31,379 nucleotides of DNA from a virus: the IMG/VR virus record IMGVR_UViG_3300006484_000038, positions 1 to 31,379 of that record; one strand, written 5' to 3'. The translations under genes and the position numbers were made by a program. The notes below the pieces were generated by a model. That model had not been told where the DNA came from, ran no database searches, and was given only the letters and a program-made list of their open reading frames with translations. Shown piece after piece: positions 18,695 through 28,335 of the stretch (positions are counted from its first letter, which is position 1; every line of letters starts with the position of its first letter).

Positions 18695-21600
18695 ATGCCT
18701 TTAAGTAATTCGTTGAATATTAGTGTTTTATCATCTGATTTTAAATCAGCTTCTCCTTCAAACGGAGGTACACAACTTTTTAATTCAACTTCTACTGGAG
18801 CTCGTTATGCCAATAAAGAGCATAAAATAAAATTAACAGATACTTCTTATGGATATGTAACAATTGACGTAACATTTTCAGGTAATGCTCATGTAGCTGG
18901 AATTACATTCTCAACTCCAAATGGTTCCCCAATTTCCGTTGGTACTGATTTAAATGATATATTTCTTCCTTTTTATGAAGGTAAACCTAAAGGATATAAT
19001 TTTCAATTAACCTCGGGTGTTAAAAAAAGATTATATGTTATTGTAAATGGAGATCAAACAAATACTACTAAAGAACTTGTAGTTAATATAGCTTTAGGTA
19101 ATAACATCCCACAATCAGGTAATTCTATATCTTTAGAATATGATTGTACCTTACCTTTATATCGTTATTTGATGGGAGTACATGTGTATTCTCCATATGA
19201 TGCTGCTTCTACTCCTAAATTAAGAACTTATCTTTATTCAAGGGATTTTATAGATGATTGGAATACAACAAATAAAAATAGAGTATGGAGTGATGCTTTT
19301 TTTGCACAACCTGCATTTCCATATTATTATTCCTTTTACCCAAACAATACAGTTCCTAAGGTTTTTAAAGTAGGTGGTCCTTATGATCGAGCATATGGTG
19401 TACAAATCCGATACGATATTGAATATTCAGCTTACAGAGAATCAAAACTTGGAAGTTGGTTAGGGGCTACTCCAGGAACTATTACTCCCAAAATATCAGG
19501 TCCTGCTTATTGGGAGAATAATCAAGGAGATGTAAATGCTTGTACTAATGTAGTAATGACTGATTTAGGGAAAATAAAGCAAATTCTTCCCCATTCAACA
19601 CTTTCTCGACCATCCACATATGAATTTCTTTTAGGATATGATCCAATAGTAAAGACTAAATCAAATGATGAATTTTTTACTAAATATGTTCATTCTCAAC
19701 AAAAACAATATTCAATAACTGGTATAAGACATGCTTTAGCAAAATTAGCTTATGGATTCAGAAAAGCAGTAGATAGTAAAACTTTAGATGAATTTGATGT
19801 AGATATGTCATTTTTATCAACTTTAGGTTTACCTATGGGAGCTGCTGCTCTTGTTGGTGGGCTTGCTATGAAAGCAGCTTCAGGTTTAGCAGCTAAAATT
19901 GCTGGTTCTTCTATAGCATATACAGCTGTAACCCAAGTATTTACTGCTGAAGTAACTGAATTAGTAGTTACCTGTTTACAAGTTATAGGAAAGGGAGGTG
20001 CTGGATATCAAACATCTGCTACACTTATTACTAAAACAGTAGAACAAGTATCTACCGTTATAGTTAAAAGTACTGTAGGTTCTATTTCGGCAAGCGCTAG
20101 TGTTGCCTTTGCAGTTATAGGAACTATACTTTTATATGCTGCTATAATGCTAGCAGTTATATGGGTGGTTGATACTTTATTTAATTACTTTGTTACTCGC
20201 AGAATCACAGCATCTGAAAGGGATTGTAGATATTTTTTAAAACATAAAACAACAACTCCATATATTGAATTAGCTAGTATATTAGTTAGAACAAAATATG
20301 AATATATTGTAGATCCATCATTAAGTTGTAATGTATATTCATTTAGTAATTTAAGTAACGATACTGATAATTATGCAAATTATATTGCATGTGGTGATAC
20401 CCAAGAAACATCTTATTATTTACCTGGTGGCGGATCAATTAGTGTTTGTGTAAAAGGAGGAACTACCCCAACAGTTGGGGATAATATTACAATTAATGGT
20501 CCTTTTGAGTCATGCACCAATACATTAACCCCAGTAGAATATACTAATGATGGGTATTATTGTGATGGGGTTTATTATTATCGTCAATTAAGTGGTAATA
20601 TAGTTAGTAAAGAATTATCTTTTACTAATGCTGGGTTATTATCTGAAAATCCAGATATAGAAATAGGATATGATACTTCACTACAAGCTGATAGTCCTAT
20701 TTTAATTCAGGATATTGACAAGTTATTACTTCTTCCATATACATCTGGAAAACCTTTAGCATATATACCAGGATCAACAGTTTATTATAGTTCAAAGAAA
20801 ACAGGATCTATATCATTACTCCCAGGTAATGGTATGGAAATCAAACCAGGTACTGTATTTTTAAATTTAAAACCTAGCGCCTCATTTAGTTTTTCAAGCT
20901 CACAAGATGCTAATGATACTGCTACAGGATTTGTAGATTCATTAACTAATTTAGTAACTGGATCTTTTAATTATGTTAGTCCTTTAAGTGGTAGCAATTT
21001 AGGCTCAATTCAATCTTCATTTACTAATGAATTAAAAATTGAAAGTGGGTCTCTTCCTGTTACTTTATATTTTAATAATACAAGCGGATCTGGAATTAAT
21101 GTAGGAACTACATTATATTATGATCTTTTAGGAACTAATAAATTATATAATGGTTTTTATAGTGCTACTGGATCTTTAGTTTCAAGTTCTTCTGATAGGA
21201 TATTTTATCAAGTAAGTAACAGTATTGTAACTGAAAAATATTTCTTATCTTCTTCAAATGCTATTTCTGCTTCTAATAGTTCGGGTAGTTATTTTCCATT
21301 AACTACATCTTCATTAGATCATACAAGCAACTGGTTCTTATATTCTATAAATCCGACTCAACTACAGAATGATTATTCTGCTATATTATTAACTTCTTCT
21401 TTTGATCCTGCAACAATATATTCTGGATCAAATTTATATAGAGGATTCTATTCAGGAAGTATTATTTCTTCATCAGTATCAAGTTCAGTTACTTCAAGTA
21501 TAGATACATTTGTAGTATACACTGATAATTTTAATTCAACAACAACTGCAAGTGCACCTGCAGGATATTATATACCATTAGTTCCTCCTGGAAACTTATA

Positions 21601-24600
21601 TATGTTTCAATATAATGTTGCTAGAAGTATGTCTTTAGATATTGAAGAAATTTGTTATTCTTCTTCATCATTTTCATCTTCATTATATGGATTTTATATA
21701 GTAGGTAAATCAGGAAGTGTTGAATCTCCTTTGTATAATGATATAACATTAACGACAAAAGTATATAAAGACGTATCTGGAAGTAATTCATTAGCTGCTA
21801 CATATGGAGTTACAGCTTCATTAAGTGGATCTAGAACTTATATTCCTTATGGTAATGAAATTACCGCAAATGATGATATTACTTTAATCGAAATATCTTC
21901 TATAGATTCATACAGTACATTAAATAAAATTACTTACGTAACAGGTAGTTTTATTAATTGTATAAAGCCAACTCCAACTGCTACCCCATCACCTACTCCA
22001 ACTCCTACTAATACGGCTACACCAACGGTAACACCAACACCAACTCTAACTCCTACTCAAACATTAACACAAACAAGTACACCTTCTAATACCCCAACAG
22101 GCACACCTACTAATACTCCAACTCTAACACAAACTCCAACAGGAACATTAACTCAAACCCCTACAGTAACACCTACTAATACTCCTTCAATAACCCCATC
22201 AAATACCCAAACTTTAACCCCAACTACTACAGGAACACCTACTGGTACTCCAACAGATACTCCTACTAATACTCCAACAAATACTCTTACTCAAACACCT
22301 ACTCTAACACGAACTCCAACACAAACACCTACTGGTACCCCAACAGGTACTCCAACTAATACTCCAACATTAACTCCTACTAATACTCAAACTCAAACCC
22401 CAACCTCAACAATAACCCCTACTCCATCTATCACTTCATCTCCAGGTCTTGTACCTTTAACTCCTACACCAACAGCAACTCCAACTTTAACTCCATCAAT
22501 AACTCCAAGTGCTACAATAACAGCTACTCCTACTCAAACCGGCACACCTACTTTAACCCCATCAAACACACCATCAATAACTCCTTCGATTACTCCAACA
22601 ACTACCCCTACAGTTACATCAACTCAAACAGGTACACCTACTTCTACTCCATCTAACACACCATCATTTACCCCATCAATTACACCAACTACTACCCCTA
22701 CAGTTACATCAACTCAAACGGGTACGCCTACTTCTACTCCAACAAATACCCCATCAATAACTCCATCAAACACTCCAACAACAACTCCTTCATTTACTCC
22801 TACTCAAACTACAACTCAAACATTAACACCTACTAATACTCCAACCAATACCCAAACTCAAACCCAAACTCAAACACCTACTCCTAGTATAACAGCTTCA
22901 CAAACTAGTACAAAAACTCCTACCCCAACTCCAACTCCAACATCAACCCCACCTGTTACTCCATCTAATACTCCATCATCAACACCTCCTAACACACCAC
23001 CAGTAACTCCAAGTTCAACTCCTCCAGCTACTCCTACACAAACACCATCTAATTCAACAATTAGTAAGGCTATATTATTAGGTAATCCAAATTTTACATC
23101 AACTTATGATGCATGCGCTGTATCTTCAGGAAATACTACATATATTGATATTGCATCACCTATAACTAATGGAGTAGTTATATATAATAATACTCGTTTA
23201 ACAGTAAGAACATATAGCTCAGATCCAGGAGGATATAGTACTATAATAAGTGGAGGTAATAAATATGTTGTTACCTTTGATAACGCAGGTGCAATTAATA
23301 CAGTAATAGATTGTGTTGCTTTACCAACACAAACACCAACTCCAAGTACAACACCACCTTCAACTCCTCCAGTTACACCAACTAGAACTCAAACTCCAAC
23401 TCCAACAAATACAAGAACTCCAACTCCATCCCCATTATACGGAACTGTTGAAATAAATCCTTTAAATAGTTTAGATCCTAATAGTTATTTGATTTATATT
23501 AATGGAATTGAAGATAATTCCTGGAAATCAGGATTAAGAAGTTACGTTGCTGGAACAACTATTATATTAACTCATACATCACCAGCATGTGGTGTTACAT
23601 TAAATAATAGTTCATATACTTCAAATTCTCAATTTACAGTATCTGGAAATAGTACTTATACATTCCAATTAAACAATGCTAATTATTTTACTCCATCAGG
23701 TGGTGGATTTTGTACTGATTGTGTAAGTTATTTAAATACATCAAATCCATGCGGTACTAATAGTAGCACACCTGGAGGTTCAAATTGTAATACTTCAGCC
23801 AATTATAGCAGTGCAATAGGTACTTACTATGTTTGTAATGCTGGAACGGTAAATTCATACACTGTTTATCAAAACACAAATGCTTGTTTTGGAGGAAACC
23901 AATATTTTACTAATGGTAGTTCATATTCATCTAATCCATCAAATAGTGTAAACACAGCAGCTAACTGGGTAAATAACGGAGATATATTTTGTTCTGGATG
24001 TGATAGATATCAACCACAAATTGATAATAACACTTGTTCATCAACTTATAATAATACAAGAAATACATTATTAGCTTCAAATACTTCACTTTGTGGTGGG
24101 TGTTGCGGTCAAAGTACTGCTGAAAACTGGGTAAATAATGGAAGTATTTTCTGTTCAGATTGCAACCAATACCAACCTCAAATAAATAATAATTCATGTT
24201 CGGCAACTTATAATCAAACTAGAAATGTTCAGTTAAATACAAATACTACAAATTGTGGTGGGTGTTGTGGTCAATCTTTATCGGCAAACTGGGTTGATCA
24301 AGGTTACGATACTTGCGTAGATTGTACTTTATATGCAGTATTTAAAGATACTAATGCTTGTTCTTCTACATATAATAATTACCGTGTAAATAATATTAAT
24401 GTTGGAGGCGGCCAACCATCAGGAGCTCCATGTAATAATACTCCAAACTGGCAGAATACAGGAGGTCAATATTGTTCAGGGTGTAATTTAGTTCAAGACC
24501 AATATGATGCTAATACTTGCTCAAATAGTGGAACTAGAACTGTTACTATAACTTCTAATGCTGAAGGTTGTGGAAGTTGGAACTTAGAATATTATTGTTC

Positions 24601-24886
24601 AGGATATAATAAGTATAGTAGAGAAAGAAATTCATGTAGTAATGCTACTAGAAGTGATACTTTAGTTGAATCTAATAGTGCTTATTGTGGCTATACAACA
24701 TGTACACAATATGAAATGGTAAATAATAATGGGTATGGAATATCAGATTATGTAGAATGGGTACCTTGTGGTGGTGGTCTTTCATCAATATACATATCTG
24801 ATGGAAGTTCATATATAATATGTTTTCAAAATGGAAGTCCTTTAACCTATTCTTATTCTTCTCCAAATAACTTAGGTAGTTGTTAA
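18695..24886 (+). CDS. Giant fibre/adhesin with membrane-like segment, Thr-Pro stalk and Cys-rich tip (2063 residues)
   Basis: The largest protein in the window. Residues 1-370 are a globular N-terminus. Residues ~378-410 are Ala/Gly-rich and hydrophobic, and 470-492 ([21 protein letters not shown]) form a strong transmembrane-type helix followed by a basic YFVTRR. Residues ~680-1085 are Ser-rich beta sequence. A Thr-Pro stalk occupies ~1092-1454, then a small Cys-containing domain and a second short stalk (~1545-1582). A C-terminal tip (~1640-2063) carries Cys-rich tandem repeats of about 54 residues. It lies 18 bases after the other giant fibre gene. Fibre or receptor-binding function fits the stalk and tip. 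The membrane segment is unusual for a fibre and might act in membrane penetration. Confidence 0.65.
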   Translation: MPLSNSLNISVLSSDFKSASPSNGGTQLFNSTSTGARYANKEHKIKLTDTSYGYVTIDVTFSGNAHVAGITFSTPNGSPISVGTDLNDIFLPFYEGKPKGYNFQLTSGVKKRLYVIVNGDQTNTTKELVVNIALGNNIPQSGNSISLEYDCTLPLYRYLMGVHVYSPYDAASTPKLRTYLYSRDFIDDWNTTNKNRVWSDAFFAQPAFPYYYSFYPNNTVPKVFKVGGPYDRAYGVQIRYDIEYSAYRESKLGSWLGATPGTITPKISGPAYWENNQGDVNACTNVVMTDLGKIKQILPHSTLSRPSTYEFLLGYDPIVKTKSNDEFFTKYVHSQQKQYSITGIRHALAKLAYGFRKAVDSKTLDEFDVDMSFLSTLGLPMGAAALVGGLAMKAASGLAAKIAGSSIAYTAVTQVFTAEVTELVVTCLQVIGKGGAGYQTSATLITKTVEQVSTVIVKSTVGSISASASVAFAVIGTILLYAAIMLAVIWVVDTLFNYFVTRRITASERDCRYFLKHKTTTPYIELASILVRTKYEYIVDPSLSCNVYSFSNLSNDTDNYANYIACGDTQETSYYLPGGGSISVCVKGGTTPTVGDNITINGPFESCTNTLTPVEYTNDGYYCDGVYYYRQLSGNIVSKELSFTNAGLLSENPDIEIGYDTSLQADSPILIQDIDKLLLLPYTSGKPLAYIPGSTVYYSSKKTGSISLLPGNGMEIKPGTVFLNLKPSASFSFSSSQDANDTATGFVDSLTNLVTGSFNYVSPLSGSNLGSIQSSFTNELKIESGSLPVTLYFNNTSGSGINVGTTLYYDLLGTNKLYNGFYSATGSLVSSSSDRIFYQVSNSIVTEKYFLSSSNAISASNSSGSYFPLTTSSLDHTSNWFLYSINPTQLQNDYSAILLTSSFDPATIYSGSNLYRGFYSGSIISSSVSSSVTSSIDTFVVYTDNFNSTTTASAPAGYYIPLVPPGNLYMFQYNVARSMSLDIEEICYSSSSFSSSLYGFYIVGKSGSVESPLYNDITLTTKVYKDVSGSNSLAATYGVTASLSGSRTYIPYGNEITANDDITLIEISSIDSYSTLNKITYVTGSFINCIKPTPTATPSPTPTPTNTATPTVTPTPTLTPTQTLTQTSTPSNTPTGTPTNTPTLTQTPTGTLTQTPTVTPTNTPSITPSNTQTLTPTTTGTPTGTPTDTPTNTPTNTLTQTPTLTRTPTQTPTGTPTGTPTNTPTLTPTNTQTQTPTSTITPTPSITSSPGLVPLTPTPTATPTLTPSITPSATITATPTQTGTPTLTPSNTPSITPSITPTTTPTVTSTQTGTPTSTPSNTPSFTPSITPTTTPTVTSTQTGTPTSTPTNTPSITPSNTPTTTPSFTPTQTTTQTLTPTNTPTNTQTQTQTQTPTPSITASQTSTKTPTPTPTPTSTPPVTPSNTPSSTPPNTPPVTPSSTPPATPTQTPSNSTISKAILLGNPNFTSTYDACAVSSGNTTYIDIASPITNGVVIYNNTRLTVRTYSSDPGGYSTIISGGNKYVVTFDNAGAINTVIDCVALPTQTPTPSTTPPSTPPVTPTRTQTPTPTNTRTPTPSPLYGTVEINPLNSLDPNSYLIYINGIEDNSWKSGLRSYVAGTTIILTHTSPACGVTLNNSSYTSNSQFTVSGNSTYTFQLNNANYFTPSGGGFCTDCVSYLNTSNPCGTNSSTPGGSNCNTSANYSSAIGTYYVCNAGTVNSYTVYQNTNACFGGNQYFTNGSSYSSNPSNSVNTAANWVNNGDIFCSGCDRYQPQIDNNTCSSTYNNTRNTLLASNTSLCGGCCGQSTAENWVNNGSIFCSDCNQYQPQINNNSCSATYNQTRNVQLNTNTTNCGGCCGQSLSANWVDQGYDTCVDCTLYAVFKDTNACSSTYNNYRVNNINVGGGQPSGAPCNNTPNWQNTGGQYCSGCNLVQDQYDANTCSNSGTRTVTITSNAEGCGSWNLEYYCSGYNKYSRERNSCSNATRSDTLVESNSAYCGYTTCTQYEMVNNNGYGISDYVEWVPCGGGLSSIYISDGSSYIICFQNGSPLTYSYSSPNNLGSC
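21968..23055 (+). repeat. Thr-Pro coding repeat block 3
   Basis: A stalk-coding block of about 360 residues, with units such as [14 protein letters not shown] and TPSITPS. It contains a higher-order 90-base tandem duplication at 22561-22740. Confidence 0.85.
22561..22740 (+). repeat. 90-base tandem duplication inside the stalk
   Basis: Bases 22561-22650 and 22651-22740 match at about 80 of 90 positions by direct comparison. Partial units flank both sides. Each unit codes 30 residues. Confidence 0.75.
23327..23436 (+). repeat. Short Thr-Pro coding block 4
   Basis: A short stalk coding TPTPSTTPP and [15 protein letters not shown]. It separates the small Cys-containing domain from the C-terminal tip. 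Confidence 0.75.
23966..24706 (+). repeat. Cys-rich tandem repeats (five units) in the fibre tip
   Basis: Units begin with a Trp codon at 23966, 24128, 24290, 24449 and 24578, so spacing is 54, 54, 53 and 43 codons. The first units share WVNNGxxFCSxC, YQPQIxNNxCSxTYNxTRN and CGGCCGQS; later units are more diverged. Confidence 0.8.
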
Positions 24887-24897
24887 TATTTATATAT
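24886..24897 (+). promoter_or_regulatory. ATATTTATA junction motif
   Basis: TAATATTTATA overlaps the stop of the giant fibre gene, 3 bases before the ATG at 24898. Confidence 0.3.
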
Positions 24898-25209
24898 ATG
24901 GCAGTAATAAACGTAAATAACTTTAGATTATCATTCACTAACGAACATACAGTGTATGAAAATTATATTACTGCTCATGTTAAAGAAAATGAATTTGGAT
25001 TAACTTATAATCCATCATTACGAACTACCGGATCCGATGCATATTCCCCTATAAAGAATTTTGCAACTGGATCCGATTTCCAACCATATGCTTCAACATT
25101 AGGTCTATATAATGATAATCATGAGTTATTAATGGTTGCAAAATTTGGTCAACCTGTCCCTATCTCAGGAGAAACAGATATGACATTCTTAATACGTTAC
25201 GATACATAA
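24898..25209 (+). CDS. Small fibre-module protein, homologous to the end of the 13576 product
   Basis: A 103-residue protein. I chose the ATG at 24898 because an upstream TTG at 24880 would run into the stop region of the giant fibre gene, whereas the ATG follows the usual AT-rich leader. Nearly the whole protein is the module also found at the C-terminus of the virion protein coded at 13576-14574: V-K-x-[NS]-[ED]-F, then YNPS, then STLGLYNDNHELLMVAKF. It closes the fibre cluster and may cap or connect the giant fibres. No catalytic motif is visible. Confidence 0.65.
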   Translation: MAVINVNNFRLSFTNEHTVYENYITAHVKENEFGLTYNPSLRTTGSDAYSPIKNFATGSDFQPYASTLGLYNDNHELLMVAKFGQPVPISGETDMTFLIRYDT

Positions 25210-25224
25210 AAATAAATAAAAGTT

Positions 25225-25671
25225 ATGGTACAAGTTATAGGACCTGCTACTCAGGTTGAGGATCTAATAAATGATCCTAATTTTGATTCTTCTGAATATT
25301 ATGGATATGTCTATTGTACATTAGATGCAACAACAGGTAAACAATATATTGGTAAGAAAGCATTCTTTCACAAACAAAATAAAAAATTAGGAAAGAAAGA
25401 ATTAGCATTATTACCTGTAGCTCGTGGTAAAAAACCAAGCAAGAAATTAGTCATATCAGAAAGTGACTGGAAGACTTATTATGGTTCATCCCTCGAAGTA
25501 AAAAAATTACCTAAAGATAATTTAAAGCGATATGTGTACAAGCTATGCAAAACTAGCAAACAATTAACATATTGGGAAACAAAATATTTATTCCAATATA
25601 ATGTATTAGAAGATGATCGTTATTTAAATGATAATATATTAGGTAAATTCTTCCGTAAGGATTTGATATAA
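25225..25671 (+). CDS. GIY-YIG-like nuclease-domain protein
   Basis: A 148-residue protein. YGYVYCTLDATTGKQYIGKK (residues ~26-45) fits the GIY-YIG beta strands, with GYVY standing for GIY and YIG at 41-43, and SDWKTYYGSS follows near residue 80. A Glu in YWETKYLF (~118) could be the metal-binding residue. GIY-YIG domains cut DNA in homing endonucleases, UvrC and related enzymes. Small proteins with this YVY..YIGKK plus DW..YYGS arrangement are widespread in T4-like phages, often annotated as putative endonucleases. It leads the replication gene group (primase, nuclease). Whether it is catalytically active is uncertain because the usual Arg after YIG is replaced by Lys. Confidence 0.65.
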   Translation: MVQVIGPATQVEDLINDPNFDSSEYYGYVYCTLDATTGKQYIGKKAFFHKQNKKLGKKELALLPVARGKKPSKKLVISESDWKTYYGSSLEVKKLPKDNLKRYVYKLCKTSKQLTYWETKYLFQYNVLEDDRYLNDNILGKFFRKDLI

Positions 25672-25696
25672 TTTATTTCCTAATTATTGTTATAGT

Positions 25697-26638
25697 ATGG
25701 AAAATCTAGTTTTGATAAACTTATTGGAAAATGTGTTAGGTAAATCTAAACCTACATCGCGAGGCAATCATTCGTTTCACTGCCCATTCTGTAAACACCA
25801 TAAGCCAAAATTAGAAGTTAATGTAGCCACTAACGAGAAAAAAGAAAATCCGTGGCATTGTTGGGTATGTAATACTAAAGGTAAATCAATACATTCATTA
25901 TTTAAAGCAATGAAAGTCGACCGTTCTAAAGTAGAACAGCTAGACGTTATCATTGTACCTGGTAAACGCCAAGAAATTGTTTACAATCAAATAACACTGC
26001 CTAAGGAATTTAAAACACTGATTGACGTTACTCCATTGTCTAAAATGGATCAAATATATGCTAAACAAGCATTACATTTTTTACATAAACGTGATATTAC
26101 AGACAATCATATTAAAAAATACAATATCGGATTCTGTACTGAAGGCGAGTATAATGGACGAGTTATCATACCATCATATGATTCAGAAGGACAATTAAAT
26201 TATTTTATTGCTCGTTCATTTGATCAAGACTCACCTCGTAAGTATAAGAATCCATCAGTACAGAATAAAAACATAATTGGATTAGAATATTTTGTAAATT
26301 GGGATGCACCAGTAGTATTAGTTGAAGGTATGTTCGATGCCTTAACAATACAACGAAATGTTATTCCATTATTTGGTAAAGTACTCTCTGAAGCGCTAAT
26401 GAAACGATTAGTTACTTCAGATGTAGAAAAAGTATACGTTGCTTTAGATAAAGATGCACAACGTGAAGCATTACAACACTGTCAAACATTAATGAACTAT
26501 GGTAAAGAAGTTTATTTGGTTGAAATGGACGGTAAAGATGCAAATGAAATCGGATTTAAGAATTTCTTAAATATAATTGAAAACACATATCCACTAACAT
26601 TTGAAAAAATAATGGGTATAAAACTAAAAATCGCATGA
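25697..26638 (+). CDS. DNA primase (gp61/DnaG type)
   Basis: A 313-residue protein. A zinc-binding domain at the N-terminus uses C29-x2-C32 and C55-x2-C58 (CPFC and CWVC), the CHC2-type finger that recognises the priming site. The TOPRIM catalytic fold follows: VVLVEGMFDALT (~206-217) supplies the catalytic Glu, and YVALDKDAQREA (~247-258) supplies the D-x-D-like metal site. It is close in size to T4 gp61 (342 residues). It would synthesise RNA primers for lagging-strand replication together with a helicase not in this window. It overlaps the next gene by 4 bases (ATGA). Arg codons are all CGN. Confidence 0.88.
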   Translation: MENLVLINLLENVLGKSKPTSRGNHSFHCPFCKHHKPKLEVNVATNEKKENPWHCWVCNTKGKSIHSLFKAMKVDRSKVEQLDVIIVPGKRQEIVYNQITLPKEFKTLIDVTPLSKMDQIYAKQALHFLHKRDITDNHIKKYNIGFCTEGEYNGRVIIPSYDSEGQLNYFIARSFDQDSPRKYKNPSVQNKNIIGLEYFVNWDAPVVLVEGMFDALTIQRNVIPLFGKVLSEALMKRLVTSDVEKVYVALDKDAQREALQHCQTLMNYGKEVYLVEMDGKDANEIGFKNFLNIIENTYPLTFEKIMGIKLKIA

Positions 26639-27426
26639 TTGAGCAAAACTCAAATGTAATCAAAGATCCAAACATTAAACGGATTGTTGAATACACCGAA
26701 AATTCAAAACAAGTAAACATTTTAGATAGTCGTTTCTACAGACGTAGCGAAAAGTACTACCCATCTGTTACATCCATATTAAATTTCTTTCCTAAGAACG
26801 GTTTTTTCCATTCATGGTTAAAAGACGTTGGACATAATAGCGATATTATAATGCGCAAAGCAGCTAATGAGGGAACACAAGTACACAATGCAATTGAAGA
26901 TTTCTTAGGTGGAAATGAAATTACTTGGATTGATGAGTATGGTAATGCTAAATATCAATTAGATGTTTGGAAAATGATTTTACGATTTGCTGATTTTTGG
27001 AATCAAGTAAAACCAGAATTAGTATCTAAAGAATATCATTTATTTTCTGACCAGTATGAATACGCTGGTACTGCCGATTTAATTGTGAGAATCAACGGGG
27101 AACTTTGGTTATTAGACATTAAAACATCAAATTCACTACATACATCATATGATTTACAACTCGCGGCTTATGCGCAGGCTTGGAATGAAACTCATACTGA
27201 AGCAGTTACACGTACTGGTATTATTTGGTTAAAAGCTAAAACACATAAGGAAGGTAAAGAAGGTCAGATGCAAGGTAAAGGATGGCAAGTTAAAATTGTA
27301 GATGAAATCGAAAAGAATTTTACTATGTTTACTAAAATTCAAGATATATACAAACTTGAAAACCCAAATGCCTCCCCATATACTGAAACATTACCTACAT
27401 CAGTTAAGTTAGAGACAGGAAATTAA
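26635..27426 (+). CDS. RecB/Cas4-like PD-(D/E)XK nuclease
   Basis: A 263-residue protein with the motifs of the RecB-type exonuclease family. EGTQVHNAIEDFL (~81-93) resembles motif I with its His. GTADLIV places the metal-binding Asp at 148, and LLDIKTS places Asp161 and Lys163 of motif III. YDLQLAAYAQAW (~173-184) is the Q-x-x-x-Y motif. No Cys cluster for an iron-sulphur centre is seen, so it is closer to phage RecB-like exonucleases than to Cas4. It is coupled to the primase by an ATGA overlap, and is likely used in recombination, end processing or host DNA breakdown. Confidence 0.83.
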   Translation: MIEQNSNVIKDPNIKRIVEYTENSKQVNILDSRFYRRSEKYYPSVTSILNFFPKNGFFHSWLKDVGHNSDIIMRKAANEGTQVHNAIEDFLGGNEITWIDEYGNAKYQLDVWKMILRFADFWNQVKPELVSKEYHLFSDQYEYAGTADLIVRINGELWLLDIKTSNSLHTSYDLQLAAYAQAWNETHTEAVTRTGIIWLKAKTHKEGKEGQMQGKGWQVKIVDEIEKNFTMFTKIQDIYKLENPNASPYTETLPTSVKLETGN

Positions 27427-27459
27427 TATTTATTAGTATATTATACTGTATATTAATTA
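27426..27459 (+). promoter_or_regulatory. Junction motif plus 13-base palindrome before the accessory genes
   Basis: TAATATTTAT overlaps the upstream stop, and AGTATATTATACT at 27435-27447 is a perfect 13-base palindrome ending 12 bases before the ATG. Both the arms and the position would suit a promoter -10 or a small operator. Confidence 0.35.
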
Positions 27460-28335
27460 ATGAAGATAGCAATTTATCCAGGCGCGTTTAAACCACCTCA
27501 TAAAGGTCATTTCCAAGTAGTCAAATTATTAGTTGATAGAGATGATATTTCTGAGGTGGTAGTTGCCGTTTCATCTAAAGAACGTGGTGGAGTATCAGTA
27601 GAACAATCATTAAAGATTTGGGAATTATATACTAATATATTAGGTCCTAAAGTTAAAGTTATAGCTGCTGAAGGTTCTCCTGTATATTATACATTATCAT
27701 CGATTAAAAATAATCCTGATCAAGATTTTGTAGTTGCATTTGGTAAAGAAGAAAGTTCACGTTTTGCTTCATTATCTAATAATCCTAAAGTAGAAGTATT
27801 TGATGCTGGTAATTTTGAAAATATATCAGCAACTGACTTTAGAGATGCTATTCAAGCTCGTAATGTAAAACAAATAGCTAAATTTTTACCTGCTGGTATT
27901 ACTACAAAGCAATTTTTTGATGCGTATGGTAGTGTTTATAATAACAATGAAGAACCAATGCATGAATCATTATATGAAGATAAATTCCCATTATTGAAAG
28001 AATTTATTGGATATTGTAGAGAATATTTAAAATTAAAATCATTACCCCCATTAAAAATGTCTTACGATCCTACAACTGCAGAATCAAGACGTTCATTTGG
28101 CGGATACGATCCAAATAATAAAAGTATTGAATTAAGTGTAGCTAATCGTCATCAAGCAGATGTTTTTAGAACATTAGCACATGAATTAGTTCATTATAAG
28201 CAAGACATACAAAATAGATTAACACCTGAATCTGGCAAGACAGGACATGCTCATGAAAATGAAGCTAATGCTGCTGCCGCTATAATGATGAGAAACTTCG
28301 CTCAAATGCGACCTGAAATGTTTATTATAAAATGA
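27460..28335 (+). CDS. Nucleotidyltransferase-metallopeptidase fusion
   Basis: A 291-residue two-domain protein. Residues ~1-150 form a cytidylyltransferase/NMNAT-like nucleotidyltransferase: GAFKPPHKGHFQVV carries the H14-x-G-H17 motif that binds the nucleotide phosphates, and ISATDFRDAI (~127-136) corresponds to the I-S-[AS]-T-x-x-R element. Residues ~180-291 form a zinc metallopeptidase domain: H241-E-L-V-H245 is the HExxH motif and HENEANA (E268) supplies the likely third ligand. SFGGYDP (~204-210) is typical of this phage peptidase family. The two halves are joined by a linker with an internal Met at base 27958. It overlaps the next gene by 4 bases (ATGA). Substrates are unknown; NAD or sugar-nucleotide chemistry and protein cleavage are possible. 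Confidence 0.82.
   Translation: MKIAIYPGAFKPPHKGHFQVVKLLVDRDDISEVVVAVSSKERGGVSVEQSLKIWELYTNILGPKVKVIAAEGSPVYYTLSSIKNNPDQDFVVAFGKEESSRFASLSNNPKVEVFDAGNFENISATDFRDAIQARNVKQIAKFLPAGITTKQFFDAYGSVYNNNEEPMHESLYEDKFPLLKEFIGYCREYLKLKSLPPLKMSYDPTTAESRRSFGGYDPNNKSIELSVANRHQADVFRTLAHELVHYKQDIQNRLTPESGKTGHAHENEANAAAAIMMRNFAQMRPEMFIIK

Noticed and set aside
23450-24886. Fibre C-terminus considered as the variable region of a diversity-generating retroelement
   Set aside because: No reverse transcriptase gene or template repeat is present in the window, and the repeats differ at all base types and not only at adenines.
24672-24938. Minus-strand open frame across the end of the giant fibre gene
   Set aside because: It lies opposite two well-supported + strand genes, has no family resemblance and a His/Tyr/Asn-rich composition typical of a shadow frame.
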